Assembly: GCF_000018865.1 (NCBI RefSeq)
Contig: NC_010175.1
Coordinates: 1,178,001-1,242,000 of the forward strand
DNA length: 64,000 nt
Direction: 5' to 3'
Source: Chloroflexus aurantiacus J-10-fl
GTDB taxonomy: Bacteria; Chloroflexota; Chloroflexia; Chloroflexales; Chloroflexaceae
The first letter of the stretch is position 1. The number at the start of each line of letters is the position of its first letter. The position numbers were made by a program, and so were the translations under genes. Positions 18,827 to 32,791 of the stretch are shown piece after piece. The notes below the pieces were generated by a model that worked only from the letters and a program-made list of their open reading frames with translations, ran no database searches and was not told where the DNA came from.

Positions 18827-20794
18827 CTAAAAAGGTTCAGGTGGTCGGGCACGCCAAAGCATGGGTGTTAACCAGTACCAGAGTGTGTTGAGCATGACCA
18901 GTAAGCCAGCAGCGAGAACGCTGAGCCGTCCTGCCCACCCTCGACGCCAGAGGGCATCGCAAGCGGCAGCACAGCCGGTTGCTACCACCCAACCGAGAGC
19001 CATCAGGTAGCGAGGACTGTTGGAGATTTGGGTGATAAAGGGCAGAATAGCGAAGATGAGCGCAACAACGAAACTCAGTCCCATCAGTCCAGTCGTGATT
19101 TGCCAGCCCTGCCGCCGATACAACAGCCAGAGGCCACCTATGGCAAACGGGATCGGGAAGAATCCATAGTGGGCAATCAGGCCGGCCTGCCAGAGGGTGT
19201 TCCAGAGAGCAGCTCGACTAATTGGTGGTCGTCCGGCAACGGCAGTTAAGCCACCACTGCGTGCTGTGTCCAGTTGGGCCAGGAACATCGGCAGGTAAGC
19301 GCTGTAGAAGAAGACAATCGCAAAGATCGCTCCGCCAGCGATAGCCATCGTTAGTGGACGGCAAACACGCTGTGCCCACGGGGCATTCAACCAGCCAGCC
19401 GACCAGACGATGCCAAGTAGCATTCCCAGTAAGGCACCACTACTAATCAAAAACCCAAAATGACCGAGAAAGACCATCGCACTCAATGCTGCCAGACCCA
19501 CTATCCATTCACGGTAGCATTGACCGGCCTGCCACTCTTCCCATGCTCGAATAACTCCCCAAATCAAGAGCAGGTAGAGGCTTTGGGTGATAATATGAGT
19601 GTCAAAAGACCACCAGGTGGTGAGGTACGTTGCGGCGGTAAATACATAGATTGCGGCTGCCAGCACTGCCGGTCGCGAAGGGAGGACACGGCGGGCAATC
19701 AGGTAGATCAGGATCGCACTCAGGCTGTCAGCCAGGGCTGCCCCAATTTGTAAGAGGAGCGGAGTTTCAAGACCTAATACGCGAGCCGGCGCCAGCAAGA
19801 GGTACGGCCCCGGTGGATACGGAAAATCAATTCCCCGATTCTTTGAGATAATCGTGATAAACCCACCCAACGCTTCATGAAAGCGATTGGTATGGAAGCC
19901 AATATCGCCGGGCATACTGGCCGGGTAGAAGCGTCCGCCGATCCGGGTTGCAAAGGCAACTGCTACGATAGCACTGAGTGACGACCCGGCCTCGCCGATG
20001 GCGAGCGCACGCAGCCCGGCCTGTACTGCCAGAGTTAACGGATAGGTGAGGGCCAATGCGATAAAGGCCGCTTCTGCGCCGAACGCCCACCGTGCCGGAT
20101 CGAGGATAAGCGCAAGGCTGACTGCACTGACCCCTATCGCTAATCCATACCCGGCCCATTGTGACAGGGTGCGGTGCAGGATGAGCCAGCCCAGTACTAT
20201 TGCCCCCATCCACCACAAGAGTGGCGGTAACACCGGCCAGCCCCAGCCACCGGGAACTACTGCTATCACGATCCGTTCGAGCGGCAGACCGAGTTGACGC
20301 GGATCTTGCGCTGGCTGAAACACATCACTCACCAGCCGCAGGTACAGGTGACCATCACCGGTTGCCGGTATGTATAACCATTGCCGGCTGCCAAGCGCAC
20401 TGACCGGTAATTCAGCAATCAGTTGTTGATCGCTCCAGACCTCAACCCTAGTTGGTGCCTGTGCGCTAATCGACTCGCTCAATGGCAGCCAACGAAGTTC
20501 GATCAGAGCTGGTCGGTTGCCAGATAGCGGGACGAAGATTTTCGAGTTACCACCACTCCAACGAAAGTTGCCAAGCACACCCTCTTCGGGGGTGTTGAAA
20601 TCGCGTAAAAATGGCAGATCAGCGTTACCAACACCTTCTTCCAACCCAACATCAATCACGTGTTGATGAGGTAACTGGGCAGAGATGGTGGCAACGATAA
20701 TGATCATGCCTATTCCCATCCAGAGGATTGGCGCGTGCAGTGCCTGCCATTCCTGAGCGAGCCACTGTTGGATGGTGTCGCGTAGTGCTTTCAT
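18827..20794 (-). CDS. Polytopic GT-C-like membrane glycosyltransferase, putative
   Basis: 655 residues. One N-terminal membrane helix is followed by a lumenal-type beta domain (about 45-175), then about ten further hydrophobic segments. After the second cluster, ATRIGGRFYPASMPGDIGFH (about residues 280-300) and IDFPYPPGPYLLLAP resemble the acidic loop and YPPG loop of GT-C mannosyl/arabinosyl-type transferases, which use polyprenyl-phosphate sugars. Role is inferred from architecture only. It is preceded by the rpoC terminator region and seems to form its own unit. Confidence 0.55.
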   Translation of the reverse strand: MKALRDTIQQWLAQEWQALHAPILWMGIGMIIIVATISAQLPHQHVIDVGLEEGVGNADLPFLRDFNTPEEGVLGNFRWSGGNSKIFVPLSGNRPALIELRWLPLSESISAQAPTRVEVWSDQQLIAELPVSALGSRQWLYIPATGDGHLYLRLVSDVFQPAQDPRQLGLPLERIVIAVVPGGWGWPVLPPLLWWMGAIVLGWLILHRTLSQWAGYGLAIGVSAVSLALILDPARWAFGAEAAFIALALTYPLTLAVQAGLRALAIGEAGSSLSAIVAVAFATRIGGRFYPASMPGDIGFHTNRFHEALGGFITIISKNRGIDFPYPPGPYLLLAPARVLGLETPLLLQIGAALADSLSAILIYLIARRVLPSRPAVLAAAIYVFTAATYLTTWWSFDTHIITQSLYLLLIWGVIRAWEEWQAGQCYREWIVGLAALSAMVFLGHFGFLISSGALLGMLLGIVWSAGWLNAPWAQRVCRPLTMAIAGGAIFAIVFFYSAYLPMFLAQLDTARSGGLTAVAGRPPISRAALWNTLWQAGLIAHYGFFPIPFAIGGLWLLYRRQGWQITTGLMGLSFVVALIFAILPFITQISNSPRYLMALGWVVATGCAAACDALWRRGWAGRLSVLAAGLLVMLNTLWYWLTPMLWRARPPEPF

Positions 20795-20833
20795 ATGAGC
20801 GTCAGATGCTTTTCAAGTCGCTCTCATGAACAA

Positions 20834-20870
20834 AGCCGCGAAGCGCATACCAGAAATGCACTTCGCGGCT
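20834..20870 (-). terminator. Terminator downstream of rpoC
   Basis: On the minus strand AGCCGCGAAGTGCAT pairs with ATGCGCTTCGCGGCT (one G-U) around seven bases, followed by TTGTTC. It lies 24 bases past the rpoC stop. Confidence 0.8.
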
Positions 20871-20893
20871 CTGCCATCACCTGTCAACCAGAT

Positions 20894-23800
20894 CTAGAAT
20901 GCCGGCAAGTCGTTATCTTCTTCCTCAGCATCACTCTGATCGTTATCGCCATCACCACTCAGCAACTCTTCCAGTCGTGCCCGTAAGAGTGCGTCGTTGT
21001 CGCTTTCTGGGGCTTTGTTCCCATTTGGCGTCGGCAATGGTGTCGCTCGCCGGGTCTCGGCGGGGGCTTCTTCCGCCTGCTGCGATTCTTCGAGCATGCG
21101 AGCCATCTCGCCGATCAGATCCTCGTGCGGACGTTCGATCCGCTTCTCGATCCCGGTACCGGCAGGAATGAGTTTCCCGATGACGACATTCTCCTTCAGA
21201 CCACGCAGGTAGTCAACCTTACCCTGAATGGCGGCATCGGTCAGCACTCGCGTTGTCTCCTGGAAGGAGGCGGCAGCCAGGAAGCTGTCGGTGTTGAGCG
21301 AGGCTTTGGTGATACCGAGCAGCATCGTCGCCGCAGTTGCCGGATCGCCACCCTGGCTGACAATGTCGTTGTTGAGACGGCGGAACTCGGCGCTATCGAT
21401 CAGCTCACCCGGCAAGAGACCGGTATCGCCTGGGTCTTCAATCCGCACCCGGCGCAACATCTGCCGTACAATGACCTCGATGTGTTTGTCGTTGATGTTA
21501 ACGCCTTGTGAGCGGTAGACCTTTTGCGCTTCATTGACCAGATAGCGCTGCACCGCCTCGCGGCCTTGCAGTTCGAGCAGCTCTTGCGGATTCGCACTAC
21601 CGTCGGTTAGTTGCTGACCGGCCATCACCCGCTCACCGTTTTCTACCCGGATGCGGGCATTGTGCGGTACCACCAGTTCACGTTCCTGGTGATCTTCCTG
21701 GCTGACGATGATCCGGTCGCCTTGAATGAAGGCTTTGCCGGTCAGACGGGTTACGATCTGAGCACCACCCGGCCCTTCGGCGATAACCTGCCCTTCATAC
21801 ACCTCGCTCTCGTGGTTGATGGTTGGGCTGAAGCCGCGACCAAGCGGGTATTCATCGGTGTAAACATCGGTTGAGACGATGCGAATGGTACGGACACCCT
21901 CTTCGTCACGCACAATCTGGACGACACCGTCAATCTCGGCCAGGAGTGCTTTGCCCTTCGGTACTCTGGCCTCGAAAATCTCCTGCACACGCGGCAGACC
22001 CTGCGTGATGTCGTCGGCTGACGCAACACCACCGGTGTGGAAGGTGCGCAGCGTAAGCTGGGTGCCCGGCTCACCAATCGACTGGGCAGCAATAATCCCA
22101 ACTGCTTCGCCGATCTCGACCAGCTTGCCGGTTGCCAGGTTGCGCCCGTAGCACAGCCGGCAGAGACCATGTTCGGCCTGACAACTGAGCGGTGAGCGAA
22201 CGAAGACCGACTCCTGACCGCTGGCCAGAATAGCAGTAGCCAGCTCTTCGTCGATCTCGGTGTTGCGGTCGGCAATCAGTTCACCAGTCTCTTTGTGATA
22301 GATCGGCGCGGCCAGGATACGACCCAACATGCGTACCTGGAGCTTCTCCATCAGCTCATCATCATCGGCACCGTGGAGCCACAATCCCTCTTCGGTACCA
22401 CAGTCTTCGATGGTGATGATGACATCCTGGGCCACATCAACCAATCGGCGGGTCAGATAACCGGCGTCAGCGGTACGGAGTGCGGTGTCGGCCAGACCTT
22501 TGCGAACACCGTGGGTCGAGACGAAGTAGTCGAGCACCGAGAGGCCTTCGCGGAAGTTGGCTTTAATCGGCAGCTCGATAATCCGACCGGTCGGGTCTGA
22601 CATCAGGCCACGCATACCGGCCATCTGCGAGATCTGGTTGATGTTACCACGAGCGCCGGAGGTGGACATCATCGCCACCGGGCCAAAGGGATTGAGGTTT
22701 TCCTTAACCGCCTGAATGGTCTGCTTGGTAGCCTCTTGCCAGATACGCACAACCTCTTGATACCGTTCCTCTTCGGTAATCAGACCGCGACGGAACTGCT
22801 TTTCAACATCGGCCACCAACTGCTCGGCTTCACGAACGATATCGTATTTCTTGGCCGGTACTTCAATATCTTCGATACCAATCGTCATACCGCCCAACGT
22901 AGCATAGCGGAAACCGAGCGCCTTGATGCGGTCGGCCTGCTGAGCAGTCATCTCCGAGCCGTAGATACGGGCCAGTTCCTGCACGTGCTTGTTGCCGTGG
23001 GAAGCCCGTACTTCATTGAGCTGATCTTCGCTCAGATTGCGCAGATTGGTGTAGTACTGATAGCAATCGGCGATGATCTCCTTCAGCCCTTTCTTGTCGA
23101 TCAGGCGGTTGCGGAAACGCAATGGCGGTTGCAATTCATTATTGAGCAGAATACGCCCAATCGTGGTTTCGATCAGCATGCGCGGCGTGCCGTCAGCAGC
23201 CAGGGGTAGCTCGCGCACCGGGCGATCACTCTTACCCGACAGCGTTCCGGTCATCCGAATCCAGATCGGGGCCTGGATGTCGAGTAGATGCTTCTCGTAA
23301 GCCAGCATCGCCTCGTCGATGGAGGAGAAGCGCTTCCCCGATCCCTTTGCACCGTCACGCACCATGGTCAGGTAGTAGCACCCTAACACGATGTCTTGCG
23401 AGGGGGTGATGATCGGTTCACCGTGGGCCGGGCTAAGCAGGTTATACTTGCTCAGCATCCGCGTGCGCGCCTCTTCCTGAGCTTTGCGCGACAGCGGTAC
23501 GTGTACCGCCATCTGGTCACCGTCGAAGTCAGCGTTGAAGGCGGCACAGACGAGCGGATGGAGCTGAATGGCCGATCCTTCGATCAGTTTGGCCTCGAAC
23601 GCTTGAATTGAGAGCCGGTGCAGCGATGGTGCACGATTGAGCAGCACCAGATAGTCTTTAATCACCTCTTCGAGGGCGTCCCACACTTCGGGGCGCACAC
23701 GCTCGACAGCGCGCTTGGCGTTCTTGATATTATGAGCTACGCCACGCTCGACAAGGCGGCGCATCACAAAGGGCTTAAACAGCTCAAGCGCCATCTTCTT

Positions 23801-25405
23801 GGGCAGACCACACTGGTGTAGTTGCAGGTTCGGCCCGACCACGATCACCGAGCGGCCCGAATAGTCAACGCGCTTACCGAGCAGGTTCTGGCGGAAGCGA
23901 CCCTGCTTACCCTTGAGCATATCGCTCAGGCTCTTCAGGCGGTGCTTGCCTTTACCGCTCACGGCCCGACCGCGACGACCATTATCAATCAGCGCATCAA
24001 CCGCCTCTTGCAGCATGCGCTTCTCGTTGCGCACGATGATTTCCGGCGCGTTGAGTTCAATCAGGCGCTTCAAGCGGTTATTCCGGTTGATCACCCGGCG
24101 ATAGAGATCGTTCAGATCGCTGGTCGCAAAGCGGCCACCGTCGAGCTGCACCATCGGGCGCAGATCGGGCGGAATCACCGGCAGCACGGTAAGGATCATC
24201 CATTCGGGACGATTACCACTCTTGCGGAACGCCTCCACCACGCGCAGACGCTTGGTAGCCTTCTTCCGCCGTTGTCCCTGCGAGGACTGAATCTCGGCCT
24301 GCAATTCTTCGGCCAGTTTGTCGAGATTGACCGTCTTTTCGATCAATTCCCGCACCGCACCGGCACCCATATCGGCGCGGAAGACACCGGGAGCGATGTC
24401 GCGCAACTGGCGATACTCAGTTTCGGTGATAATCCGTCCAACTTTGAGCGTGTCAAGTTGTTCGAGCTTCTCCTTCTCCTCGCGCATGAGATGATCGAGT
24501 TCGCGCTGGAGTCGCTCTTGCAGTCGCTCTTGCTCCTGGGTCGCCTCGTAGGCTTTGCGCTCACGCTCGGCATCGGTGAGCAACTCAGCATCGGCCAGAT
24601 CGCGCCGGCGCCGCTCTTCGAGCACCTCAAGCTCCTGCTCAACCAGCTCGTCGAGCTGGTCAAGGGTGTTTTCGTTGATCGGTTCACCCTCTTCAACGAC
24701 GGTGACGCCACGGAAGAGAATATCCTCATCGGCCAGCGTACCACTGAGTTCCTCTAACCGCTCACGGAGTTGTTCGGCCTCGCTGGCGATCTCATCACGC
24801 AGACGGCGATACTCTTCTTCAATCTGGCGCTGGGTGCTCCGTTGGGCCGTCTCCATCCCGCCAAGGTCTTGCGTCAACTGAGTGCTTAGCTCGATGCGCT
24901 TCTCCTCAGCCTGCTTCTGTATCTTCTGGCGACGAGCGGCATACTCTTCCTGGATCATCTCACGGGCAACCTGGAGCATATCTTCTTTCACTTCGACAAT
25001 GATGTACGAAGCGAAGTAGAGCACGCGCTCAAGGTTGCGTGGCGAGATGTCGAGTAAAAGACCAAGCCGTGACGGCGTTCCTTTGACGAACCAGATATGG
25101 CTGACCGGTGAGGCCAGGTTGATGTGGCCCATACGCTCGCGGCGTACCTTCGAGCGAGTAACTTCGACACCACATTTGTCGCAGACCACACCTTTGTAGC
25201 GCACACGTTTGTACTTACCACAGAAGCATTCCCAGTCCTTGGTTGGGCCGAAAATGCGTTCGCAGAACAAACCATCACGTTCAGGTTTGAGCGTGCGATA
25301 GTTGATAGTTTCAGGCTTCGTGACTTCGCCGTGCGACCACGATCGGATGTCTTCGGGTGAGGCGAGGCTAATCCGAATGGCGTTGAAGTCGTTAATTTCC
25401 AGCAT
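20894..25405 (-). CDS. rpoC: DNA-directed RNA polymerase subunit beta-prime
   Basis: 1503 residues. The N-terminal zinc site is [20 protein letters not shown], the catalytic Mg site [16 protein letters not shown], and the second zinc site includes [12 protein letters not shown]. The switch and trigger regions ([36 protein letters not shown]) are normal. A Glu/Arg-rich coiled-coil insert of about 200 residues lies at roughly 140-340, before the clamp helices. The acidic tail [10 protein letters not shown] is unusual. AGGAG nine bases before the ATG supports the start. Second gene of the rpoBC operon, followed by a strong terminator. Confidence 0.98.
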
Positions 25406-25701
25406 GTGGGCTTACTCCTGTAGCGGGAGAATTCCGCCAGTCTCCAGACGCTTCTTGTGGTTCAATCAACCACATCAGCGCACAACTGAGTTAGCTGCCG
25501 TCGTCTATGCGCCTGTCGTTCGGTGAGAAAAGCTATTCACCAAACAGACATTTGTTCGGTGAAGGGCCGGGTACCAGGTATGTATCAACCGTCAGATCGA
25601 GTTGTCACCCAGCCTGAATACCGGCCCTTCGTGTACCAGATTCCCCGTTCTCTTGATCGGAACGAGAGGAAGCCTGTGCCAACGGGTCAAAGCGAGCGAT
25701 G
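25406..25701 (-). promoter_or_regulatory. rpoB-rpoC intercistronic region with two hairpins
   Basis: 296 bases. A hairpin TCACCGAACA/TGTTTGGTGA with a six-base loop lies at 25537-25562 (minus strand). A second, long-range inverted repeat pairs GAAGGGCCGG (25561-25570) with CCGGCCCTTC (about 25622-25631). The two overlap at 25561-25562, so they could be alternative structures. Possible processing site, attenuator or regulator of the beta/beta-prime ratio. Confidence 0.5.
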
Positions 25702-29385
<3,684 letters not shown>

Positions 29386-29968
29386 ACGCACCTCTCTCTG
29401 TATCACGCTTACGGTTCAGCACACGACCTTGCGTGGCGATCAATGATCGAAAAAACATAAATAGCCAACCTGCAGCGCTACCCATCAGCGGGCCGCAGGC
29501 GGACTGACACGGCACGTTGTTTGTTTACGTCTTGTTGTGCCCCACACGGGGACTACCCACCATTACGCTGTATCAATACGGCGCATATACAGATCGCGAA
29601 AGACAATGATACCACGGATTTGCGAAAAGAGCAAGCTCTTTTTATCAGCACGGGATTCTTGCTGTTGCTAGTAGTATAGCACGATTCAATGGGGAAAGGG
29701 TGGTAAACGGTTCAAATGCCACCGAGGCGATTGCTCGTGGGGAAGAGGTGGATATTTGAAGCACGGGAACGCAGACCTGGTTGGAAGTAAGGTAAGGATG
29801 TTAGTGTCGCCAACAGCACCACCCACTGCGTGGTCTGATGGGCAACTTGCTGATGTGTGGTGGAGAGGATGTTTGGGAGACGTCGCGATAAACGTGAGCA
29901 GTATATCAGACGTGCCAAAGGATGCTGCCGATTCAGGTCAGGTTTTTTGTTACGATTGAGCAGGTATG
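29386..29968 (-). promoter_or_regulatory. rpoB leader and spacer
   Basis: 583 bases without a supported gene. On the minus strand an extended -10, TGCTATACT (hexamer at 29673-29678), lies about 290 bases before rpoB. Just downstream of it, within the presumed leader, is the perfect hairpin AAAAGAGC/GCTCTTTT (about 29624-29643), which ends in T's in both directions and could act as an attenuator or terminator. Confidence 0.5.
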
Positions 29969-31369
29969 TCAAATGTTGTTGAGCAGTGCTCCTGTAGATA
30001 GTTGGTTCGCCGGTTCAGGTGCAGTTGGTGATACCGGCAACCGGAAACTCACCGTTGTACCCTGCTGTAATGCACTGGTTGCCCAAATCTGGCCGCCGTG
30101 CGCTTCGACCAGACGGCGAGCAATTGCCAGCCCCAGACCGGCACCGCCGCTGCTCCGACTGCGGGCCCGATCTGCCTTGTAGAAGCGGTCGAAGATGTAC
30201 GGTAAGTCGGCAGGATCAATGCCGGCGCCGGTATCACGCACCTCGAAACGAATGCCGCTCTCATCACGGTGGGCGCTTACGATCACCTCTCCGCCCGCCG
30301 GGGTGTGGCGGAGCGCATTTCCGATGAGATTGCCCAGCACCTGGGCGATACGCTGGGGATCGACTTCAATGTCAGGGAGATTGTCGTCAATCGTAGCGCT
30401 CAGCCGCACATTGCGCTCGTTGGCTGCGGGGGTGAATGAGCGGATCGCTTCGTTGACCAGCATCTGCGGCGATACGACTTCGCGGTAGAGAGGCAGTTGA
30501 CCGGCATCGGCCAGGGCCAGCAGATGGAGATCGTTGATGAGGCGTTCAAGCAGGGCCACCTCGGTCAGGAGTGCCTCAATCTGTTCGGCGTCAGCTTCGT
30601 ACACGCCATCTTGAATCCCTTCGAGACGACCTTTGATGATCGAGAGTGGCGTGCGCAATTCGTGCGCAATATCGGCGGTAAGCTGGCGACGTTGCTGATC
30701 GGCTTGTTGCAACGCCTCGGCCATACGGTTGAAGCTGGCAGAGAGATCGGCCAGTTCGCGCACATTGGCGGTTTGTACCCGGCTGCTATGATCCCCGTCA
30801 GCAATAGCGTGGGCCGCTGCGCTGATCTGGCGCAAGGGGGTGCTGATCTGACGCGAGAAGATTGCTGCCAGCACCAGTAGGACCGCCATCAGTCCGGCTC
30901 CGGCACTGAGCATACCCAGCAAGAGCGGGCGGCGGTTCAGGTTGCCAACCGGAAAAGCTTCATCGGTATCTATCACCGAGATTACCAGAGTGCCGACTTG
31001 CTGATTATTGACAACAATCGGTATACGCAGTACAGCTTCGTTACCACGCAAGATCATCGGACGCCGGCGACCGGCTACGACACGCCCGTTCTCGTCGAGC
31101 AGAGATACTGCTCCTTCAATACTCCCGAAGCCCTGGGGAAGTGGCCCCAACTGACGTTCAACCCCGCGCCACGAACCGACACGCTGATAGTAGGCGGCAA
31201 GCTGAGCGGCCTGAGTACGTGCGGCTGCCTCGGCCTCCATCCAGCGCATCTGTTCGGGGTTGCTCTGGCCCACGACCAGCCAGAACGCAAGTGCCATCCC
31301 GCTGATACCGAGCACGATGACCAGGGCGAAGGCGGTGAGCATCAGGTTGAAGAGGCGAGGCGGGCGCAT
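29969..31369 (-). CDS. Sensor histidine kinase
   Basis: About 466 residues. A first membrane helix (about 8-30) is followed by an extracytoplasmic sensor region to about 150, a second helix (MLSAGAGLMAVLLVLAAIF), a HAMP linker (RQISTPLRQISAAAHAIADG), the H-box DIAHELRTPLSIIKG with the phosphorylated His, N-box LGNLIGNALRHTPAGG and G-boxes RDTGAGIDPADLPYIFDRF and GAGLGLAIARRLVEAHGG. GAGGTG before the ATG at 31369 favours it over an upstream TTG. Twenty-three bases after the response-regulator gene, so a co-transcribed pair. Signal unknown. Confidence 0.93.
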   Translation of the reverse strand: MRPPRLFNLMLTAFALVIVLGISGMALAFWLVVGQSNPEQMRWMEAEAAARTQAAQLAAYYQRVGSWRGVERQLGPLPQGFGSIEGAVSLLDENGRVVAGRRRPMILRGNEAVLRIPIVVNNQQVGTLVISVIDTDEAFPVGNLNRRPLLLGMLSAGAGLMAVLLVLAAIFSRQISTPLRQISAAAHAIADGDHSSRVQTANVRELADLSASFNRMAEALQQADQQRRQLTADIAHELRTPLSIIKGRLEGIQDGVYEADAEQIEALLTEVALLERLINDLHLLALADAGQLPLYREVVSPQMLVNEAIRSFTPAANERNVRLSATIDDNLPDIEVDPQRIAQVLGNLIGNALRHTPAGGEVIVSAHRDESGIRFEVRDTGAGIDPADLPYIFDRFYKADRARSRSSGGAGLGLAIARRLVEAHGGQIWATSALQQGTTVSFRLPVSPTAPEPANQLSTGALLNNI

Positions 31370-31392
31370 ATCGCACCTCAATGAGCATCGGA

Positions 31393-32094
31393 TTATGGAT
31401 ACGTTTCGGCAAACTTGTAGCCAACTCCGTAGACGGTCAAGATCAGGCGTGGTGGCCCATTCGAGTCGGGTTCAATCTTACGGCGGAGATTTTTGATATG
31501 GGCGTCGATAGTCCGGTCGAAGCCGGTATATTCGGTGTTGTAAACACGGTCGAGCAATTGAGCACGGGTGAAGGGGCGACCCGGCGCACTGGCTAAAACG
31601 GCAAGGAGATCGAATTCGGTCGCGGTCAGTTCAATCGTTTCACCATCTCGGCGGACACTACGGCATTCGAGGTCGATAACCAATCCGCCGATCTGAATCT
31701 GCTTCCCTGGCGAGGTTGAACCTTCACTGCGCCGCAAGACGGCACGCACGCGCGCTACCAGTTCGCGGGGGCTGAAGGGTTTGGTGATGTAGTCGTCGGC
31801 ACCCAGTTCCAGGCCAATCAGACGGTCGGTCTCCTCGACGCGGGCAGTCAGCATGATGATCGGTAAGCGCGCAGTAAGCGGGTCCTGGCGCAGGGCACGG
31901 GTTACGTCAAGTCCATCCATACCGGGTAGCATCAGATCGAGTACCATGAGGGCTGGATGTTCCTGCCGCGCCAGCCGTAACGCTGTCGGCCCATCGCCGG
32001 CACTGATCACCTGAAAACCGGCCCGTTCAAGGTAGTCGCGGGCAATTTTGACAATGCCCGGTTCATCATCTACCACAAGGATGGTGCGAGACAT
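31393..32094 (-). CDS. OmpR/PhoB-family response regulator
   Basis: 233 residues. The receiver domain (1-120) has the acidic pair DDEPG, the phospho-acceptor Asp in MVLDLMLPGMDGLDV and the Lys in DDYITKPFSPREL. The C-terminal winged helix (about 135-232) has ELTATEFDLLAVLASAPGRP and the wing TVYGVGYKF. It acts as a transcription factor controlled by the kinase encoded next. An AGGAGGA Shine-Dalgarno precedes the ATG. The upstream neighbour encodes a small Met-rich membrane protein 103 bases away, plausibly co-regulated. Confidence 0.95.
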   Translation of the reverse strand: MSRTILVVDDEPGIVKIARDYLERAGFQVISAGDGPTALRLARQEHPALMVLDLMLPGMDGLDVTRALRQDPLTARLPIIMLTARVEETDRLIGLELGADDYITKPFSPRELVARVRAVLRRSEGSTSPGKQIQIGGLVIDLECRSVRRDGETIELTATEFDLLAVLASAPGRPFTRAQLLDRVYNTEYTGFDRTIDAHIKNLRRKIEPDSNGPPRLILTVYGVGYKFAETYP

Positions 32095-32197
32095 AGCCGT
32101 TGCTTCCTCCTGCCATCAGCCGATTCAACTGCGGTAAGAAGGTGATGGGGACAGCCAGGCTGACTGTCCCGCGTCTTCCATATCTCCTGTGCCAACA

Positions 32198-32668
32198 CTA
32201 TTCGACGCGCGGGTCATGCCCTGCCGGGGTGAGCGGTGGTTGGGGTGAAGGCCCGGCAGGTGGGTTCGCTGCCGGCGGTTGGTTCCGGCGTTGGCGAAAG
32301 ATCTGGAAGCCCAGCCAGACCAGAAGGGCCAGTGCCGCCAGTTTGAGCAAGCCATCAACAAACCTGATCAGTCCGCCAAACCAGTCGCGACCACCCATCA
32401 TCCCCGGCCCACGCTGGAAGCCCATGCCGGGATTCATCCAGCCGCGCTGGTTGTGCCAGCCGGGAGGCATGACCTGACCCTGATCACCCCGTCCGCGCAT
32501 GGCAGGTGGTCCTTGTGGGATGACCTGCTGATTCGACCAGCCCGGCATTGTCCACATCGTCCAGGCAGTGGTACGACTCATTGCCAGGCTGCCGAAGGCA
32601 ACGATCAGTGCCAGCAGCGAAATGCCAAGGGCCAGCCACGCCGGCCAGTTGATACGTCGTTGTTCCAT
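32198..32668 (-). CDS. Small Met/Pro/Gly-rich membrane protein
   Basis: 156 residues. A first helix (WLALGISLLALIVAFGSLAM) is followed by an exported-looking loop very rich in Met, Trp, Gln, Pro and Gly (MWTMPGW, GHNQRGWMNPGMGF-like stretches), a second hydrophobic segment (FVDGLLKLAALALLVWLGFQIF) and a Pro-rich tail. I do not recognise a family. The methionine-rich loop could bind soft metals such as copper, which is inference only. It sits just before the two-component pair, so it may be its target or accessory sensor. Confidence 0.6.
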   Translation of the reverse strand: MEQRRINWPAWLALGISLLALIVAFGSLAMSRTTAWTMWTMPGWSNQQVIPQGPPAMRGRGDQGQVMPPGWHNQRGWMNPGMGFQRGPGMMGGRDWFGGLIRFVDGLLKLAALALLVWLGFQIFRQRRNQPPAANPPAGPSPQPPLTPAGHDPRVE

Positions 32669-32791
32669 AATACCGTACTCCTTCCATTGTAACTGGGTTG
32701 TCGAGTGTTTCCAGTTCCACTATCAGGATAGATGGCAATTGTGAAGATGTCGTGAAGAGATAGTGGAAACTTTACGTATGAATACCGACAC

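Noticed and set aside
23822-24757. 311-residue ORF antisense to rpoC, and a similar 280-residue one antisense to rpoB
   Set aside because: Shadows of highly conserved polymerase genes; no start signal or homology pattern.
29708-29730. GGTTCAAATGCC resembling a tRNA T-arm
   Set aside because: No anticodon arm, acceptor pairing or D-arm around it.
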